Below are positions 33,249 to 42,457 of a stretch of DNA of 64,000 nucleotides, piece after piece. The position numbers and the translations under genes were made by a program. The stretch's first letter is position 1; each line of letters opens with the position of its first letter. Below the pieces are notes generated by a model. That model did no database searches. It was given only the letters and a program-made list of their open reading frames with translations, and was not told the DNA's origin. This DNA is from Aquamicrobium lusatiense (GTDB lineage: Bacteria > Pseudomonadota > Alphaproteobacteria > Rhizobiales > Rhizobiaceae), in the NCBI RefSeq assembly GCF_014201615.1, contig NZ_JACHEU010000001.1, positions 203,534-267,533 on the forward strand, read 5' to 3'.

Positions 33249-34246
33249 ACGCCGATCATCGTTATCATCTTCTGATCGCGCTGCTTGCCGCGCTCACCCT
33301 GGTGCTGTTCCTGCTGTCGCTGACGGTCGGCCCGGCGGCGGTCGGCTTTGCCGACAGCATGGCGGCGCTGTTCTCCGGCAAAGCCGATGGCGTTGCCCTC
33401 ATCATGCGCGAGATCAGGCTGCCGCGCGCCATTCTCGGGCTGATGATCGGCGCGACGCTCGGCCTCTCCGGCGCTGTCCTGCAAGGCTATCTGCGAAACC
33501 CTCTGGCCGAACCCGGCCTGCTCGGTATCAGCGCCTCCGCCTCGCTGGGTGCCGTTCTTGCCATCTATACCGGCCTGTCCGCCGCCTTCCTGCTCGCTCT
33601 GCCGCTTGCCGCCCTTGCCGGCGCGGTAGCAGCCGTTCTGGTCGTGCAGGCCCTTGCCGGTGCGCGGGGGTCGGCCCTCATCGTCATTCTCGCCGGTATT
33701 GCCGTCACCAGCTTCGCCGGGGCCATGACCTCGCTGGCGCTCAACCTGTCGCCCAATCCGTTCGCAGCCCTTGAGATCATGTTCTGGATGCTGGGCTCAC
33801 TCACCGACCGCTCAATGACGCATGTGTGGCTCTCCGCGCCCTTCATGCTGATCGGCTGGATCATGCTGGGCTCGCTGGGGCGCGCGCTCGATGCGCTCAC
33901 CCTCGGCTCGGAAACGGCTGCCTCGATGGGCATCGAATTGCGCCGCGTGCAATTTCTGGCCGTGTTCGGCACGGCCGCCAGCGTCGGCGCCGCGACAGCC
34001 GTAGCCGGTGCCATAGGCTTCGTCGGGCTGGTCGTGCCGCATATCCTGCGGGTGCTGGTGGGTGCGCGGCCATCACGCCTGCTGCCGGCCAGCGCGCTCG
34101 GCGGTGCATCCATGGTGCTCGGCGCCGACACACTGGTGCGCATCATCGCGCCCGAGCGCGATCTCAAGCTTGGCGTGCTTACCGCAATCGTCGGTGCCCC
34201 GTTCTTCCTCTGGCTCGTCTTCCGCACCCGCAGGAGCCTCATGTGA
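33245..34246 (+). CDS. btuC: B12 ABC transporter permease BtuC (FecCD family)
   Basis: A 333-residue inner-membrane permease of the FecCD family with about ten helices. Family motifs are REIRLPRAILGLMIGATLGLSGAVLQGYLRNPLAEPGLLGISASASLGAV and GAIGFVGLVVPHILR. It overlaps btuF (ATGA) and btuD (GTGA), so the three are translationally coupled. It forms the channel for BtuF-delivered cobalamin. Confidence 0.92.
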   Translation: MNADHRYHLLIALLAALTLVLFLLSLTVGPAAVGFADSMAALFSGKADGVALIMREIRLPRAILGLMIGATLGLSGAVLQGYLRNPLAEPGLLGISASASLGAVLAIYTGLSAAFLLALPLAALAGAVAAVLVVQALAGARGSALIVILAGIAVTSFAGAMTSLALNLSPNPFAALEIMFWMLGSLTDRSMTHVWLSAPFMLIGWIMLGSLGRALDALTLGSETAASMGIELRRVQFLAVFGTAASVGAATAVAGAIGFVGLVVPHILRVLVGARPSRLLPASALGGASMVLGADTLVRIIAPERDLKLGVLTAIVGAPFFLWLVFRTRRSLM

Positions 34247-35025
34247 CGCTGCTCTCTGTTGAAAACCTTTCCGTCAGGCTCGGGCACCGACAGGTGCTGA
34301 ACGGGCTGGGCTTCGAGGTCGAAGCCGGCGAATTCGTCGGGCTGATCGGTCCGAACGGAGCGGGCAAATCGACCCTTCTGCGCTCGGTGCTCGATCTGGT
34401 GCCGACACAGGGCCACATACGCCTGTCCGGTGAGGTCGCCGGAGCCATGAACGCGCGCCGGCGCGCGGCCCGCGTTGCCTATCTGGCGCAGGAGCGCGAA
34501 ATCGCTTGGGCCGTGCCGGTCGAGACGATCGTGGCGCTAGGCCGCGAACCCCACCGCGCAGGCTTTGCCGCTCTGACCGCACAGGACAAAACCACCATCG
34601 ATGATGCCATGCAGCGCATGGACATCGAGGCCTTCCGCGACCGTATCGCCACCGAGCTTTCCGGCGGCGAAAAGGCGCGTGTCCTGACGGCCCGCGCACT
34701 GGCGCAGGATGCGCCGCTGCTGCTGGCTGACGAGCCGACGGCCGGTCTCGATCCGGCCCATCAGATTTCGCTGATGCGCCTGTTTGCCTCGCTTGCCGCG
34801 GACGGAAAAAGCGTGGTCGCCTCTCTGCACGATCTTGGGCTGGCGGCGCGCTGGTGTTCGCGCCTGCTGCTACTTCATGAGGGGCGCATCGTGGCAGACG
34901 GTGCCCCGACACAGGTACTGACGCCGCACACCCTGCGCGACATCTATGGCGTGGAAGCCTTTTTCGGCGAAGCCGGCGGCGCGCCGGTCATCCAGCCGCT
35001 CGATCTGGCAGATGTGCTGCCCTGA
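34243..35025 (+). CDS. btuD: B12 ABC transporter ATPase BtuD
   Basis: A 260-residue ATPase with Walker A GPNGAGKST, signature LSGGEKARVLTARAL and Walker B LLLADEPTAGLD. The start is the GTG at 34243 overlapping the btuC stop. It is the FecE/BtuD-type cytoplasmic partner of BtuC and ends the riboswitch-controlled operon. Its stop lies directly against the stop of the convergent patatin gene (TGATCA at the junction). Confidence 0.93.
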   Translation: MTLLSVENLSVRLGHRQVLNGLGFEVEAGEFVGLIGPNGAGKSTLLRSVLDLVPTQGHIRLSGEVAGAMNARRRAARVAYLAQEREIAWAVPVETIVALGREPHRAGFAALTAQDKTTIDDAMQRMDIEAFRDRIATELSGGEKARVLTARALAQDAPLLLADEPTAGLDPAHQISLMRLFASLAADGKSVVASLHDLGLAARWCSRLLLLHEGRIVADGAPTQVLTPHTLRDIYGVEAFFGEAGGAPVIQPLDLADVLP

Positions 35026-36165
35026 TCAGCCCTGCACCCTGCCGGCCCCGGGCGGACGCTTGCGGGTGGCAAGGAAGCGACTGACGCGTGCACCCGGAGG
35101 GGGCGCCGCTACTTTCAGCGGCTTCATGCCGTCGTCCAACTCGCCGGAGAGATCGAGCGTGGCGCGTTCGCCCACCGCATCAAAGTTCTCCTCCAGCCAG
35201 TCGCTGGCCGCATCGCGCCCAAGATCGCGCAGATATTCCAGAAACGCCCATTCGGCGTTGATCTTGGAAGAGGCTGACAGGCCTTTGAACGCCGCATCTG
35301 CATCGATGCGATGCATGCGGATATCGCGGTACTCGCCATGCGGCAGGCGCCCCGCCGCGATCAGTTCCTTGACGAAGGCGATGGCGCGGAATTCGCGCAG
35401 CAGCGCTGCGTTGAAGGCGATCTCGTCCATGCGGTTCTGGATCTCGCTGGAGCTGGTCGGCACACCCTCGCGCTGCACCGGGTTGATCTGAACCAGCAGC
35501 ACGTCCTCGGTCTCGGTTGCCCTGAAAAAAGGAAACAGCGCCGGATTGCCGCCATAGCCGCCGTCCCAGTAAGGCACGCCGTCGATCTCGACCGCGCGGA
35601 ACAGTTGCGGCAGGCAGGCGGAAGCCATCACCGTATCGCGATCGATCTCGCCATCGGAAAAGACACGGATCTGGCCGGTCTCGACATTGGTGGCCGAGAT
35701 GAACACCTGCATGGCCTTGCAGGAGCGCACATTGTCGAAATCGATCTCGCTTTCGATCACATCGCGCAGCGGATTGAGACCGAGCGGATTGGCCAGATAG
35801 GGCGAAACCACGCGTGACATGGTGTCGAACCAGATATAGCCGGGTGAATTCTCGATCGACCAGTTGCCCCAAAGCACATCCCATGGCGTGCGCTGCACCG
35901 GGCTGAAACGGCCCTTCCGCGCCACGGCTCGCCAGAAATCCTCCAGCTTGGTGCGCGCGCCGTCGGCACCGCCGCGCACGAAGCCGTCGGCCAGCGCAAC
36001 CGCGTTCATGGCGCCCGCGCTTGTGCCGGAGACGGCGACAATATCGAGCCTGTCGTCTTCCAGCAGGCGATCCAGAACGCCCCATGTGAAGGCGCCATGC
36101 GACCCACCGCCCTGCAGGGCGATGTTGATCTTCTTGCGCTGCACAGTGTTACCGTTGGCCCGCAT
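35026..36165 (-). CDS. Patatin-like phospholipase with DUF3734
   Basis: A 379-residue protein. The patatin domain has the oxyanion loop GGGSHGAF, the nucleophile motif GTSAG and the Asp motif DGGYGG. A C-terminal DUF3734 region follows. There is no signal peptide, so it is cytoplasmic or membrane-associated. It lies 45 bases downstream of bdhA on the same strand. The pairing suggests a role in polyhydroxybutyrate or lipid turnover, but this is only context. Family members hydrolyse acyl esters. Confidence 0.9.
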   Translation of the reverse strand: MRANGNTVQRKKINIALQGGGSHGAFTWGVLDRLLEDDRLDIVAVSGTSAGAMNAVALADGFVRGGADGARTKLEDFWRAVARKGRFSPVQRTPWDVLWGNWSIENSPGYIWFDTMSRVVSPYLANPLGLNPLRDVIESEIDFDNVRSCKAMQVFISATNVETGQIRVFSDGEIDRDTVMASACLPQLFRAVEIDGVPYWDGGYGGNPALFPFFRATETEDVLLVQINPVQREGVPTSSSEIQNRMDEIAFNAALLREFRAIAFVKELIAAGRLPHGEYRDIRMHRIDADAAFKGLSASSKINAEWAFLEYLRDLGRDAASDWLEENFDAVGERATLDLSGELDDGMKPLKVAAPPPGARVSRFLATRKRPPGAGRVQG

Positions 36166-36210
36166 ATGCGATCCTTCCGAAGGCTGAGGAGTGAGTGGGG
36201 AGGGCGGCGC

Positions 36211-36993
36211 TTACTGCGCCACCCAGCCGCCATCGACGGAGATATGGGTGCCGTTGACCTGCGCCGCGGCCTCCGAGCACAGGAAGGTGACAGCGGCTGC
36301 AACCTGCTCCACGGTGACGAATTCCTTGGTCGGCTGCCTGTCCAGCATCACCTCGCGAACGACCGTGTCGCGGTCCATGTTGTTGGCCTTCATCTGATCG
36401 GGGATCTGCGCCTCGACCAGCGGGGTGAGCACATAGCCGGGGCACACCGCATTGCAGGTGATGTGGTCGCGCGCCACTTCCAGCGCCACGGTCTTGGTCA
36501 GGCCCATGATGCCGTGCTTGGCCGCGACATAGGCCGACTTGAACGGCGAGGCGACGAGCCCGTGGGCCGAGGCGATGTTGACGATGCGTCCGCCGCCTTC
36601 CCGCTTCATCAGCGGGATCGCCGCCGCAATGGTGTGGAAGGCCGAGGACAGGTTGATGGCGATGATGGCATCCCATTTCTCGACAGGAAATTCCTCGACC
36701 GGCGCCACATGCTGGATACCGGCATTGTTGACGAGGATATCGACCGACCCGAAACGCTCGGCCGCCTTCGCCACCAGGGCGCGGCATTCGGCGGGCTTCG
36801 ACATGTCGGCCCCGATATAGGCCGCTTCCACTTTGTGGTCGCGGGCTATTTCTGCCGCAACTTCATGGTCCTCGGGCCTGTCGGAAAACGAATTCACGAC
36901 CACGTTGCAGCCCTGCGCGGCAAGCGCGCGGGCAATGGCGAGGCCGATTCCGGAGGTGGAGCCGGTTACAACTGCGGTTCTGGTGGCGCTCAT
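36211..36993 (-). CDS. bdhA: D-3-hydroxybutyrate dehydrogenase
   Basis: A 260-residue short-chain dehydrogenase. The NAD site is TGSTSGIG, NNAG is present, and the catalytic Ser, Tyr and Lys are seen in IASAHGLVASPFKSAYVAAKHG. The segment AVCPGYVLTPLVEAQIPDQ is typical of BdhA. It converts 3-hydroxybutyrate from polyhydroxybutyrate breakdown to acetoacetate. The start MSATRTAVVTGST agrees with the family; the frame extends 22 codons further. It precedes the patatin gene and is divergent from the iron transporter. Confidence 0.93.
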   Translation of the reverse strand: MSATRTAVVTGSTSGIGLAIARALAAQGCNVVVNSFSDRPEDHEVAAEIARDHKVEAAYIGADMSKPAECRALVAKAAERFGSVDILVNNAGIQHVAPVEEFPVEKWDAIIAINLSSAFHTIAAAIPLMKREGGGRIVNIASAHGLVASPFKSAYVAAKHGIMGLTKTVALEVARDHITCNAVCPGYVLTPLVEAQIPDQMKANNMDRDTVVREVMLDRQPTKEFVTVEQVAAAVTFLCSEAAAQVNGTHISVDGGWVAQ

Positions 36994-37116
36994 GACGGTC
37001 CTTTCCGCGATGGCAGGGATAAAAATGCTGCGCTGCAATATATGCGACAAGCGGGGCAAAACCAGCCCACTCTGGCGAAAAAGCGATGTTTCGAGAATCC
37101 TTTGCCGCCCGATTGT

Positions 37117-37131
37117 TGACTGATAGGATCA
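37117..37131. promoter_or_regulatory. Candidate iron-responsive (RirA-type) operator
   Basis: TGA-N9-TCA occurs at 37117-37131, 51 bases before the fbpA start, and overlaps a -35-like TTGACT. This matches the IRO-box consensus described for RirA in rhizobia. The neighbouring gene encodes a ferric transporter. The motif is short, so chance is possible. Confidence 0.5.
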
Positions 37132-37182
37132 TGTATGAACTTTCAGGCACTTCGCCGCAAAAGCACCTTCGAGAGACAACTC

Positions 37183-38193
37183 ATGCACCCTGCCCTTTCC
37201 GCCCTTTTCGGCAGCACGCTGGCCCTGGCCGGCCTCATCTTATCCTCGCAGGCAATGGCTCAGGAGAAGCGGATCATTGTCTACAACGCCCAGCATGAAA
37301 GTCTTGCGAAGGAATGGGCCACGGCCTTTACCGCCGAAACCGGCATCGGGGTGACGCTGCGCAGCGGGGCGGACAGCGAGTTTTCCAACCAGATCGTGGC
37401 CGAGGGCAAGGCTTCGCCCGCCGACGTGTTCCTGACAGAGAATTCGCCCGCCATGACGCAGGTGGAGCAGGCCGGCCTGTTCGCTCCGGTCGATGCCGAC
37501 ACGCTGGCGCTGGTCGAGGACCAATATCGCCCTTCCGGCGGCCACTGGATCGGCATTGCCGCGCGCAGCACCGTGTTTGCCTACAACAAGACGAAGCTGA
37601 CGGAAGACCAACTGCCGAAATCGCTGCTCGACCTCGCCGGCCCGCAATGGAAAGGCCGCTGGGGCGCTTCGCCTTCCGGGCCGGATTTTCAGGCCATCGT
37701 CAGCGCCCTTCTCCAGCTGAAGGGCGAAGCCGTCACCAGTGACTGGCTGAAGGCGATGAAGACCAATTTCAAGGCCTATCGCGGCAACAACACCGTTCTG
37801 AAGGCGGTGAACAGCGGCGAGATCGATGGCGGCATCATCTATCACTATTACTGGTTCGGCGACCGCGCCCGCACCGGCGAGAACAGCAGCGACGTCGAGC
37901 TGCACTATTTCCGCAACGGCGATCCGGGCGCCTTTGTGTCCATCTCCGGCGGCGGCGTGCTGGCGTCCAGCAAGCACCCGCAGGAATCGCAGGCTTTCCT
38001 GAAATGGATCGTCGGCAAGGGTGGTCAAAAGGTGCTGCGCGAGGGCACGTCCTACGAATACACGGTCGGCAGGGGCGAGCCTTCCAACGCCGCCCTCGTA
38101 TCGCTTGAAGACCTGCAGGCCCCGAAGATCGATCCGCAGACGCTGAATTCCCGCAAGGTGACGGACCTGATGACCGACGCAGGCCTGATGTAA
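37183..38193 (+). CDS. fbpA: Ferric iron-binding periplasmic protein (FbpA type)
   Basis: A 336-residue binding protein with a signal peptide (LFGSTLALAGLILSSQAMAQ). The mature part opens KRIIVYNAQHESLAKEWATAF, typical of the ferric FbpA/FutA/AfuA group. IIYHYYWFGDRARTGEN contains the tyrosines expected to bind Fe(III). The start at 37183 has GAGAG upstream; an ATG at 37135 is in frame. It is the first gene of the fbpABC operon. Confidence 0.92.
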   Translation: MHPALSALFGSTLALAGLILSSQAMAQEKRIIVYNAQHESLAKEWATAFTAETGIGVTLRSGADSEFSNQIVAEGKASPADVFLTENSPAMTQVEQAGLFAPVDADTLALVEDQYRPSGGHWIGIAARSTVFAYNKTKLTEDQLPKSLLDLAGPQWKGRWGASPSGPDFQAIVSALLQLKGEAVTSDWLKAMKTNFKAYRGNNTVLKAVNSGEIDGGIIYHYYWFGDRARTGENSSDVELHYFRNGDPGAFVSISGGGVLASSKHPQESQAFLKWIVGKGGQKVLREGTSYEYTVGRGEPSNAALVSLEDLQAPKIDPQTLNSRKVTDLMTDAGLM

Positions 38194-38199
38194 ACGCTC

Positions 38200-39780
38200 A
38201 TGCGGACCTTGACCGACGGCACCCTGATTGCCGGACCTGCCGCCGCCCGGCCGGCGGCGGCATCGTTGCGCTTCTCGTGGATCGGGTTCGCGGCGCTGCT
38301 GGTCACGCTGCTGACGCTGGTTCCGCTCGCCTTCATCCTGTGGGTGACGGTGCAGACCGGCTGGCAAACGGCCATATCGCTCATCTTCCGCCCAAGGGTT
38401 GGCGAGCTTCTGGTCAACACGCTGCTGCTCGAACTGCTTGCCGTGCCAGCCTGCGCGGTGCTTTCAGTGGCGCTTGGCTGGCTGACGGAACGCAGCGATC
38501 TTGCGGGCGCACGTCTGTGGTCATGGCTGTGCGTGGCACCGCTCGCCGTGCCTGCCTTCATTCATTCCTATGCGTGGGTCACCATCGTGCCCGGCCTCAA
38601 CGGTCTTGGAGCCGGCGTATTGGTGTCGGTGCTGGCCTATTTTCCGTTCCTCTACCTGCCGGTTTCGGCCGCCTTGCGCCGCCTCGACCCCGCGCTGGAA
38701 GACGCGGCGGCAGCGCTTGGCCATGGTCCGTGGAGCGTGTTCTTCCGCGTCGTGCTGCCTCAGCTTCGGCTGGCGCTGTGCGGCGGCGCGCTGCTGGTCG
38801 GCCTGCATCTGCTTGCCGAATACGGGCTGTTCGTCTTCGTGCGCTTCGACACTTTCACCACGGCCATCGTCGACCAGTTCCAGTCCACGTTCAACGGTCC
38901 CGCCGCAAACATGCTGGCCGGCGTCCTGATCACCTGCTGCTTCGCCCTTCTGGCGCTGGAAATGCTGGCGCGCGGCGACGAGCGCTATGCCCGCGTCGGC
39001 TCCGGCGCCGCCCGCCACCCTGCGAAGGCAAAGCTCGGCCGCGCCGCCCTGCCTAGCCTGCTGATGCTTGCCGTGGTGACGGCGCTGTCGCTCGGCGTGC
39101 CCTTTTATACCATCGCCCGCTGGCTGTGGGCCGGCGGACTTCAGGTATGGCGCATGGACGAGATCGGCGCCGCACTCGGCCACACGACGGTGCTGGCGCT
39201 CGGCGGCGCGTTGCTCGCCACCCTTGCCGCCATTCCCATGGCGTGGCTGTCGATCCGCGCGCCGGGGCGCCTGCAACGCATGCTGGAAGGCTGCAACTAC
39301 ATGGTGGGGTCGCTGCCCGGCGTGGTGGTGGCGCTGGCGCTGGTCACGCTGACCGTGCGCTATCTGCTGCCGCTCTACCAGACGCTCGCCACCATCCTCG
39401 TCGCCTATATGCTGATGTTCCTGCCGCGCGCCATCATCAGCCTGCGCGCCTCGATCGCGCAGGCGCCACCGGAGCTGGAGCAGGCAGCGATGAATCTTGG
39501 GCGACGCCCGTTCAACGCGCTGTGGTCCACCACAATCCGCCTTTCGGCACCCGGTGCCGCGGCTGGCATGGCGCTGGTGGCGCTCGGCATTCTCAACGAG
39601 CTGACCGCCACCCAGATGCTGGCCCCCAGCGGCACCCGCACGCTGGCGCTCGCCTTCTGGGCCTACAGCGGCGAGATCGACTATGCGGCCGCCGCACCCT
39701 ACGCGCTGATCATGGTTGCGGCCTCGCTGCCGCTGACATGGCTGCTTTACGTGCAATCGAAGAAGATGGCCGGACAATGA
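38200..39780 (+). CDS. fbpB: Ferric iron ABC transporter permease (FbpB type)
   Basis: A 526-residue inner-membrane permease made of two homologous halves with about twelve helices. Each half has an EAA-type loop ([13 protein letters not shown] and [13 protein letters not shown]). It starts six bases after fbpA and overlaps fbpC by four (ATGA). It carries Fe(III) delivered by FbpA across the inner membrane. Confidence 0.92.
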   Translation: MRTLTDGTLIAGPAAARPAAASLRFSWIGFAALLVTLLTLVPLAFILWVTVQTGWQTAISLIFRPRVGELLVNTLLLELLAVPACAVLSVALGWLTERSDLAGARLWSWLCVAPLAVPAFIHSYAWVTIVPGLNGLGAGVLVSVLAYFPFLYLPVSAALRRLDPALEDAAAALGHGPWSVFFRVVLPQLRLALCGGALLVGLHLLAEYGLFVFVRFDTFTTAIVDQFQSTFNGPAANMLAGVLITCCFALLALEMLARGDERYARVGSGAARHPAKAKLGRAALPSLLMLAVVTALSLGVPFYTIARWLWAGGLQVWRMDEIGAALGHTTVLALGGALLATLAAIPMAWLSIRAPGRLQRMLEGCNYMVGSLPGVVVALALVTLTVRYLLPLYQTLATILVAYMLMFLPRAIISLRASIAQAPPELEQAAMNLGRRPFNALWSTTIRLSAPGAAAGMALVALGILNELTATQMLAPSGTRTLALAFWAYSGEIDYAAAAPYALIMVAASLPLTWLLYVQSKKMAGQ

Positions 39781-40817
39781 GTTTTCTTCAGCTTTCCGGC
39801 CTCTGCCGAAACTATGGCCCCGTGGCAGCAGTAAACGGCATCGACCTTTCCGTCGCCGCCGGCGGCCGCACCGCCATCGTCGGCCCTTCGGGCTGCGGCA
39901 AGACCACGCTTCTGCGTCTCATCGCCGGCTTCGAGCCGCCCGATGCGGGCAGCATCGAACTCGATGGCGAGCCGCTTGCCGGACCGCGCATGTTCGTTCC
40001 CGCCTACCGGCGCTCCATCGGCCTCGTCGCGCAGGACGGCGCGCTGTTCCCGCACCTCTCCGTCGCCGCCAATATCGGCTTCGGCATGCCCCGCGGCGAA
40101 CCGGACCGCGATGGCCAGGTCGGGCACCTCATCCGGCTGGTCGGCCTCGACGAAAGCTTCCTGCAACGGCGTCCGCACCAGCTTTCCGGCGGGCAGCAGC
40201 AGCGCGTGGCGCTGGCACGGGCGCTGGCCCGCAAGCCGCGCCTGATGCTGCTCGACGAGCCGTTCTCGGCGCTGGATACTGGCCTGCGCGCGGCCATGCG
40301 CAAGACGGTCGCCGGCGTTCTGGAGGCGGCCGGCGTCACCACCATCCTCGTCACCCACGATCAGGAAGAGGCGCTGTCCTTCGCCGATCAGGTGGCGGTG
40401 ATGCGCGCGGGAAAGATCATGCAGGCCGGTTCTCCGCGCGATCTTTATCTCAGGCCCCGCGACCGCATGGTGGCGGAGTTTCTGGGCGAGGCGATCATCC
40501 TGCCGGCCAGCATCGCGGACGGCCATGCGCATTGCATTCTGGGCGCGATCCCCATCGACCGCGACGAAAGTCGCCAGACGGCCGAAATCCTGCTGCGGCC
40601 GGAGCAGGTCGGGCTCGGGCCGGATCAGGCCGGCGGCACGAGCGCCATGGTAACGGATTCGGAATTCAGCGGGCCGACCTGCACGCTCACGGTAGAGGTG
40701 GCCAACGGCGCGGGCGAAGCAGGCGCTCTCGTCCTGCGTCAGCCTTCAGCCGGCGCGCCGCAGGCCGGAACGCGCATCCGGCTTACCGTCAGCGGCAGCG
40801 CGCATCTGCTGGAGTAA
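39777..40817 (+). CDS. fbpC: Ferric iron ABC transporter ATPase (FbpC type)
   Basis: A 346-residue ATPase with Walker [10 protein letters not shown], signature [15 protein letters not shown] and Walker [14 protein letters not shown]-terminal TOBE-like regulatory domain follows ([24 protein letters not shown]). The ATG overlaps the fbpB stop. Its own stop codon lies within the left arm of a palindromic repeat. Confidence 0.93.
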   Translation: MSFLQLSGLCRNYGPVAAVNGIDLSVAAGGRTAIVGPSGCGKTTLLRLIAGFEPPDAGSIELDGEPLAGPRMFVPAYRRSIGLVAQDGALFPHLSVAANIGFGMPRGEPDRDGQVGHLIRLVGLDESFLQRRPHQLSGGQQQRVALARALARKPRLMLLDEPFSALDTGLRAAMRKTVAGVLEAAGVTTILVTHDQEEALSFADQVAVMRAGKIMQAGSPRDLYLRPRDRMVAEFLGEAIILPASIADGHAHCILGAIPIDRDESRQTAEILLRPEQVGLGPDQAGGTSAMVTDSEFSGPTCTLTVEVANGAGEAGALVLRQPSAGAPQAGTRIRLTVSGSAHLLE

Positions 40818-40905
40818 TTCCAGCAAAAAGTGCGCAGCGGTTTTTGCGTCTGGAATTACGTCTGAGAAAGGATGGAGCATTTTCGTCCAAAAACGAAAAT
40901 GCTCC
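40814..40905. repeat. Two-hairpin palindromic repeat, copy B
   Basis: The first hairpin has arms GTAATTCC (40814-40821) and GGAATTAC (40852-40859). The second is a perfect 13-bp stem, GGAGCATTTTCGT (40874-40886) with ACGAAAATGCTCC (40893-40905). It shares CCAGCAAAA, GTGCG and TTTTGCGTC with copy A at 32260. It lies between the convergent fbpC and argG ends and could act as their terminator. Its left arm includes the fbpC stop codon. Confidence 0.82.
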
Positions 40906-40932
40906 AGACTGATGCGCGCTGCCTGAAGCTTT

Positions 40933-42159
40933 TTACCGCGTGTTGCGGCGGCGGGCCGCCAGCGTGCGCAGGCGCAGCGCGTTGAGGCGGATAAAGCCCT
41001 CGGCGTCCTTCTGGTCATAGGCGCCACGATCGTCTTCGAAGGTGACGAGGTCGTCGCGGTAGAGCGACTTGGCCGACTTGCGACCGGTGACGATGACATT
41101 GCCCTTGTAGAGCTTCAGCCGCACCGTACCCTCGACGTCTTCCTGGCTCTTGTCGATCAGCGCCTGCAGCATCTCGCGCTCCGGCGAGTACCAGAAGCCG
41201 TTGTAGATGAGTTCCGCATAGCGCGGCATCAGCTCGTCCTTGAGATGGCCGGCGCCGCGATCCAGCGTAATCGACTCGATGGCGCGGTGCGCTGCGATCA
41301 GGATGGTGCCGCCGGGGGTCTCGTAGACGCCGCGGCTCTTCATGCCGACGAAACGGTTCTCGACCAGATCGATGCGGCCGATGCCGTTGTCACGGCCGAG
41401 GTCGTTGAGCGCGGCGAGCAGCGTGGCCGGCGACAGCTTCTTGCCGTTCAGCGCAACCGCGTCGCCCTTCAGGAATTCGATCTCGATCTCGGTTGCGGCA
41501 TCCGGCGCATCGAGCGGCGAGACGGAGCGCTGGTGCACATATTCCGGCGGCTCCACCCACGGATCTTCCAGCACCTTGCCCTCCGAGGAGGAGTGCAGAA
41601 GATTGGCGTCGACCGAGAACGGCGCTTCGCCCTGCTTGTCCTTCGGCACCGGGATCTGGTGCTTTTCGGCGAACTCGATCAGATCGGTGCGCGACTTGAA
41701 CGACCAGTCGCGCCACGGCGCGATGACCTTGATGTCGGGATTGAGCGCATAGGCCGAAAGCTCGAACCGCACCTGATCGTTGCCCTTGCCGGTCGCGCCA
41801 TGGGCGACGGCGTCAGCCCCGGTTTCCTCGGCGATCTGGACCAGATGCTTGGAGATCAGCGGCCGGGCGATGGATGTGCCGAGCAGATAGGTGCCCTCGT
41901 AGAGCGCGTTGGCGCGGAACATCGGGAACACGAAATCCTTCACGAACTCCTCGCGCAGGTCGACGATGCGGATGTCCTTGATGCCCATCATCTCGGCCTT
42001 GCGGCGCGCCGGCTCCAGTTCCTCGCCCTGTCCGAGATCGGCGGTGAAGGTGACGACCTCCGCGCCCAGTTCGGTCTGCAGCCATTTCAGGATGATGGAG
42101 GTGTCGAGGCCGCCCGAATAGGCGAGCACGACCTTCTTGACGTCTTTCAGCTTGGTCAT
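40933..42159 (-). CDS. argG: Argininosuccinate synthase
   Basis: A 408-residue enzyme that joins citrulline and aspartate with ATP in arginine synthesis. AYSGGLDTS at the N-terminus is the ATP pyrophosphatase motif, and [13 protein letters not shown] and [15 protein letters not shown] are conserved. The start [17 protein letters not shown] is the family start; the frame extends 14 codons further. It is divergent from a glutamate dehydrogenase gene. Confidence 0.97.
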   Translation of the reverse strand: MTKLKDVKKVVLAYSGGLDTSIILKWLQTELGAEVVTFTADLGQGEELEPARRKAEMMGIKDIRIVDLREEFVKDFVFPMFRANALYEGTYLLGTSIARPLISKHLVQIAEETGADAVAHGATGKGNDQVRFELSAYALNPDIKVIAPWRDWSFKSRTDLIEFAEKHQIPVPKDKQGEAPFSVDANLLHSSSEGKVLEDPWVEPPEYVHQRSVSPLDAPDAATEIEIEFLKGDAVALNGKKLSPATLLAALNDLGRDNGIGRIDLVENRFVGMKSRGVYETPGGTILIAAHRAIESITLDRGAGHLKDELMPRYAELIYNGFWYSPEREMLQALIDKSQEDVEGTVRLKLYKGNVIVTGRKSAKSLYRDDLVTFEDDRGAYDQKDAEGFIRLNALRLRTLAARRRNTR

Positions 42160-42457
42160 GGGCGTTTCCGATGTTCGTTCCGGGACTGCGGCGAGGCGCA
42201 AAAACTGCGTGGGCAGTCATAGCAGGAAAGCCGCGCCGGACAAGCGCCCAGGAAGCAGGAACGGGAGGCAGCAAAGCCGCGCCGGCAAAGCGTCCGGACG
42301 CAATCTCAGCAGGTGCCTGCTGCTTCGGCAGAGTGCGCAACAAAATGACGAAATGTGCTCAATATAAAACCTTTTCTTGTGAATCTGCACTTTTTCGTGC
42401 ATTTCATGGCCCGCGCCCGCCAGGGCGCATCATTACCACCCGAACTGACAGGATCAT
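42160..42457. other. Divergent promoter region of argG and gdhA with a direct repeat
   Basis: No gene is seen in these 298 bases. An imperfect 20-bp direct repeat, AAAGCCGCGCCGG followed by (A/C)(C/A)AAGCG, occurs at 42227-42246 and 42273-42292, 46 bases apart. An AT-rich stretch near 42360, with TATAAA, may be the gdhA core promoter. No known operator was recognised. Confidence 0.4.
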
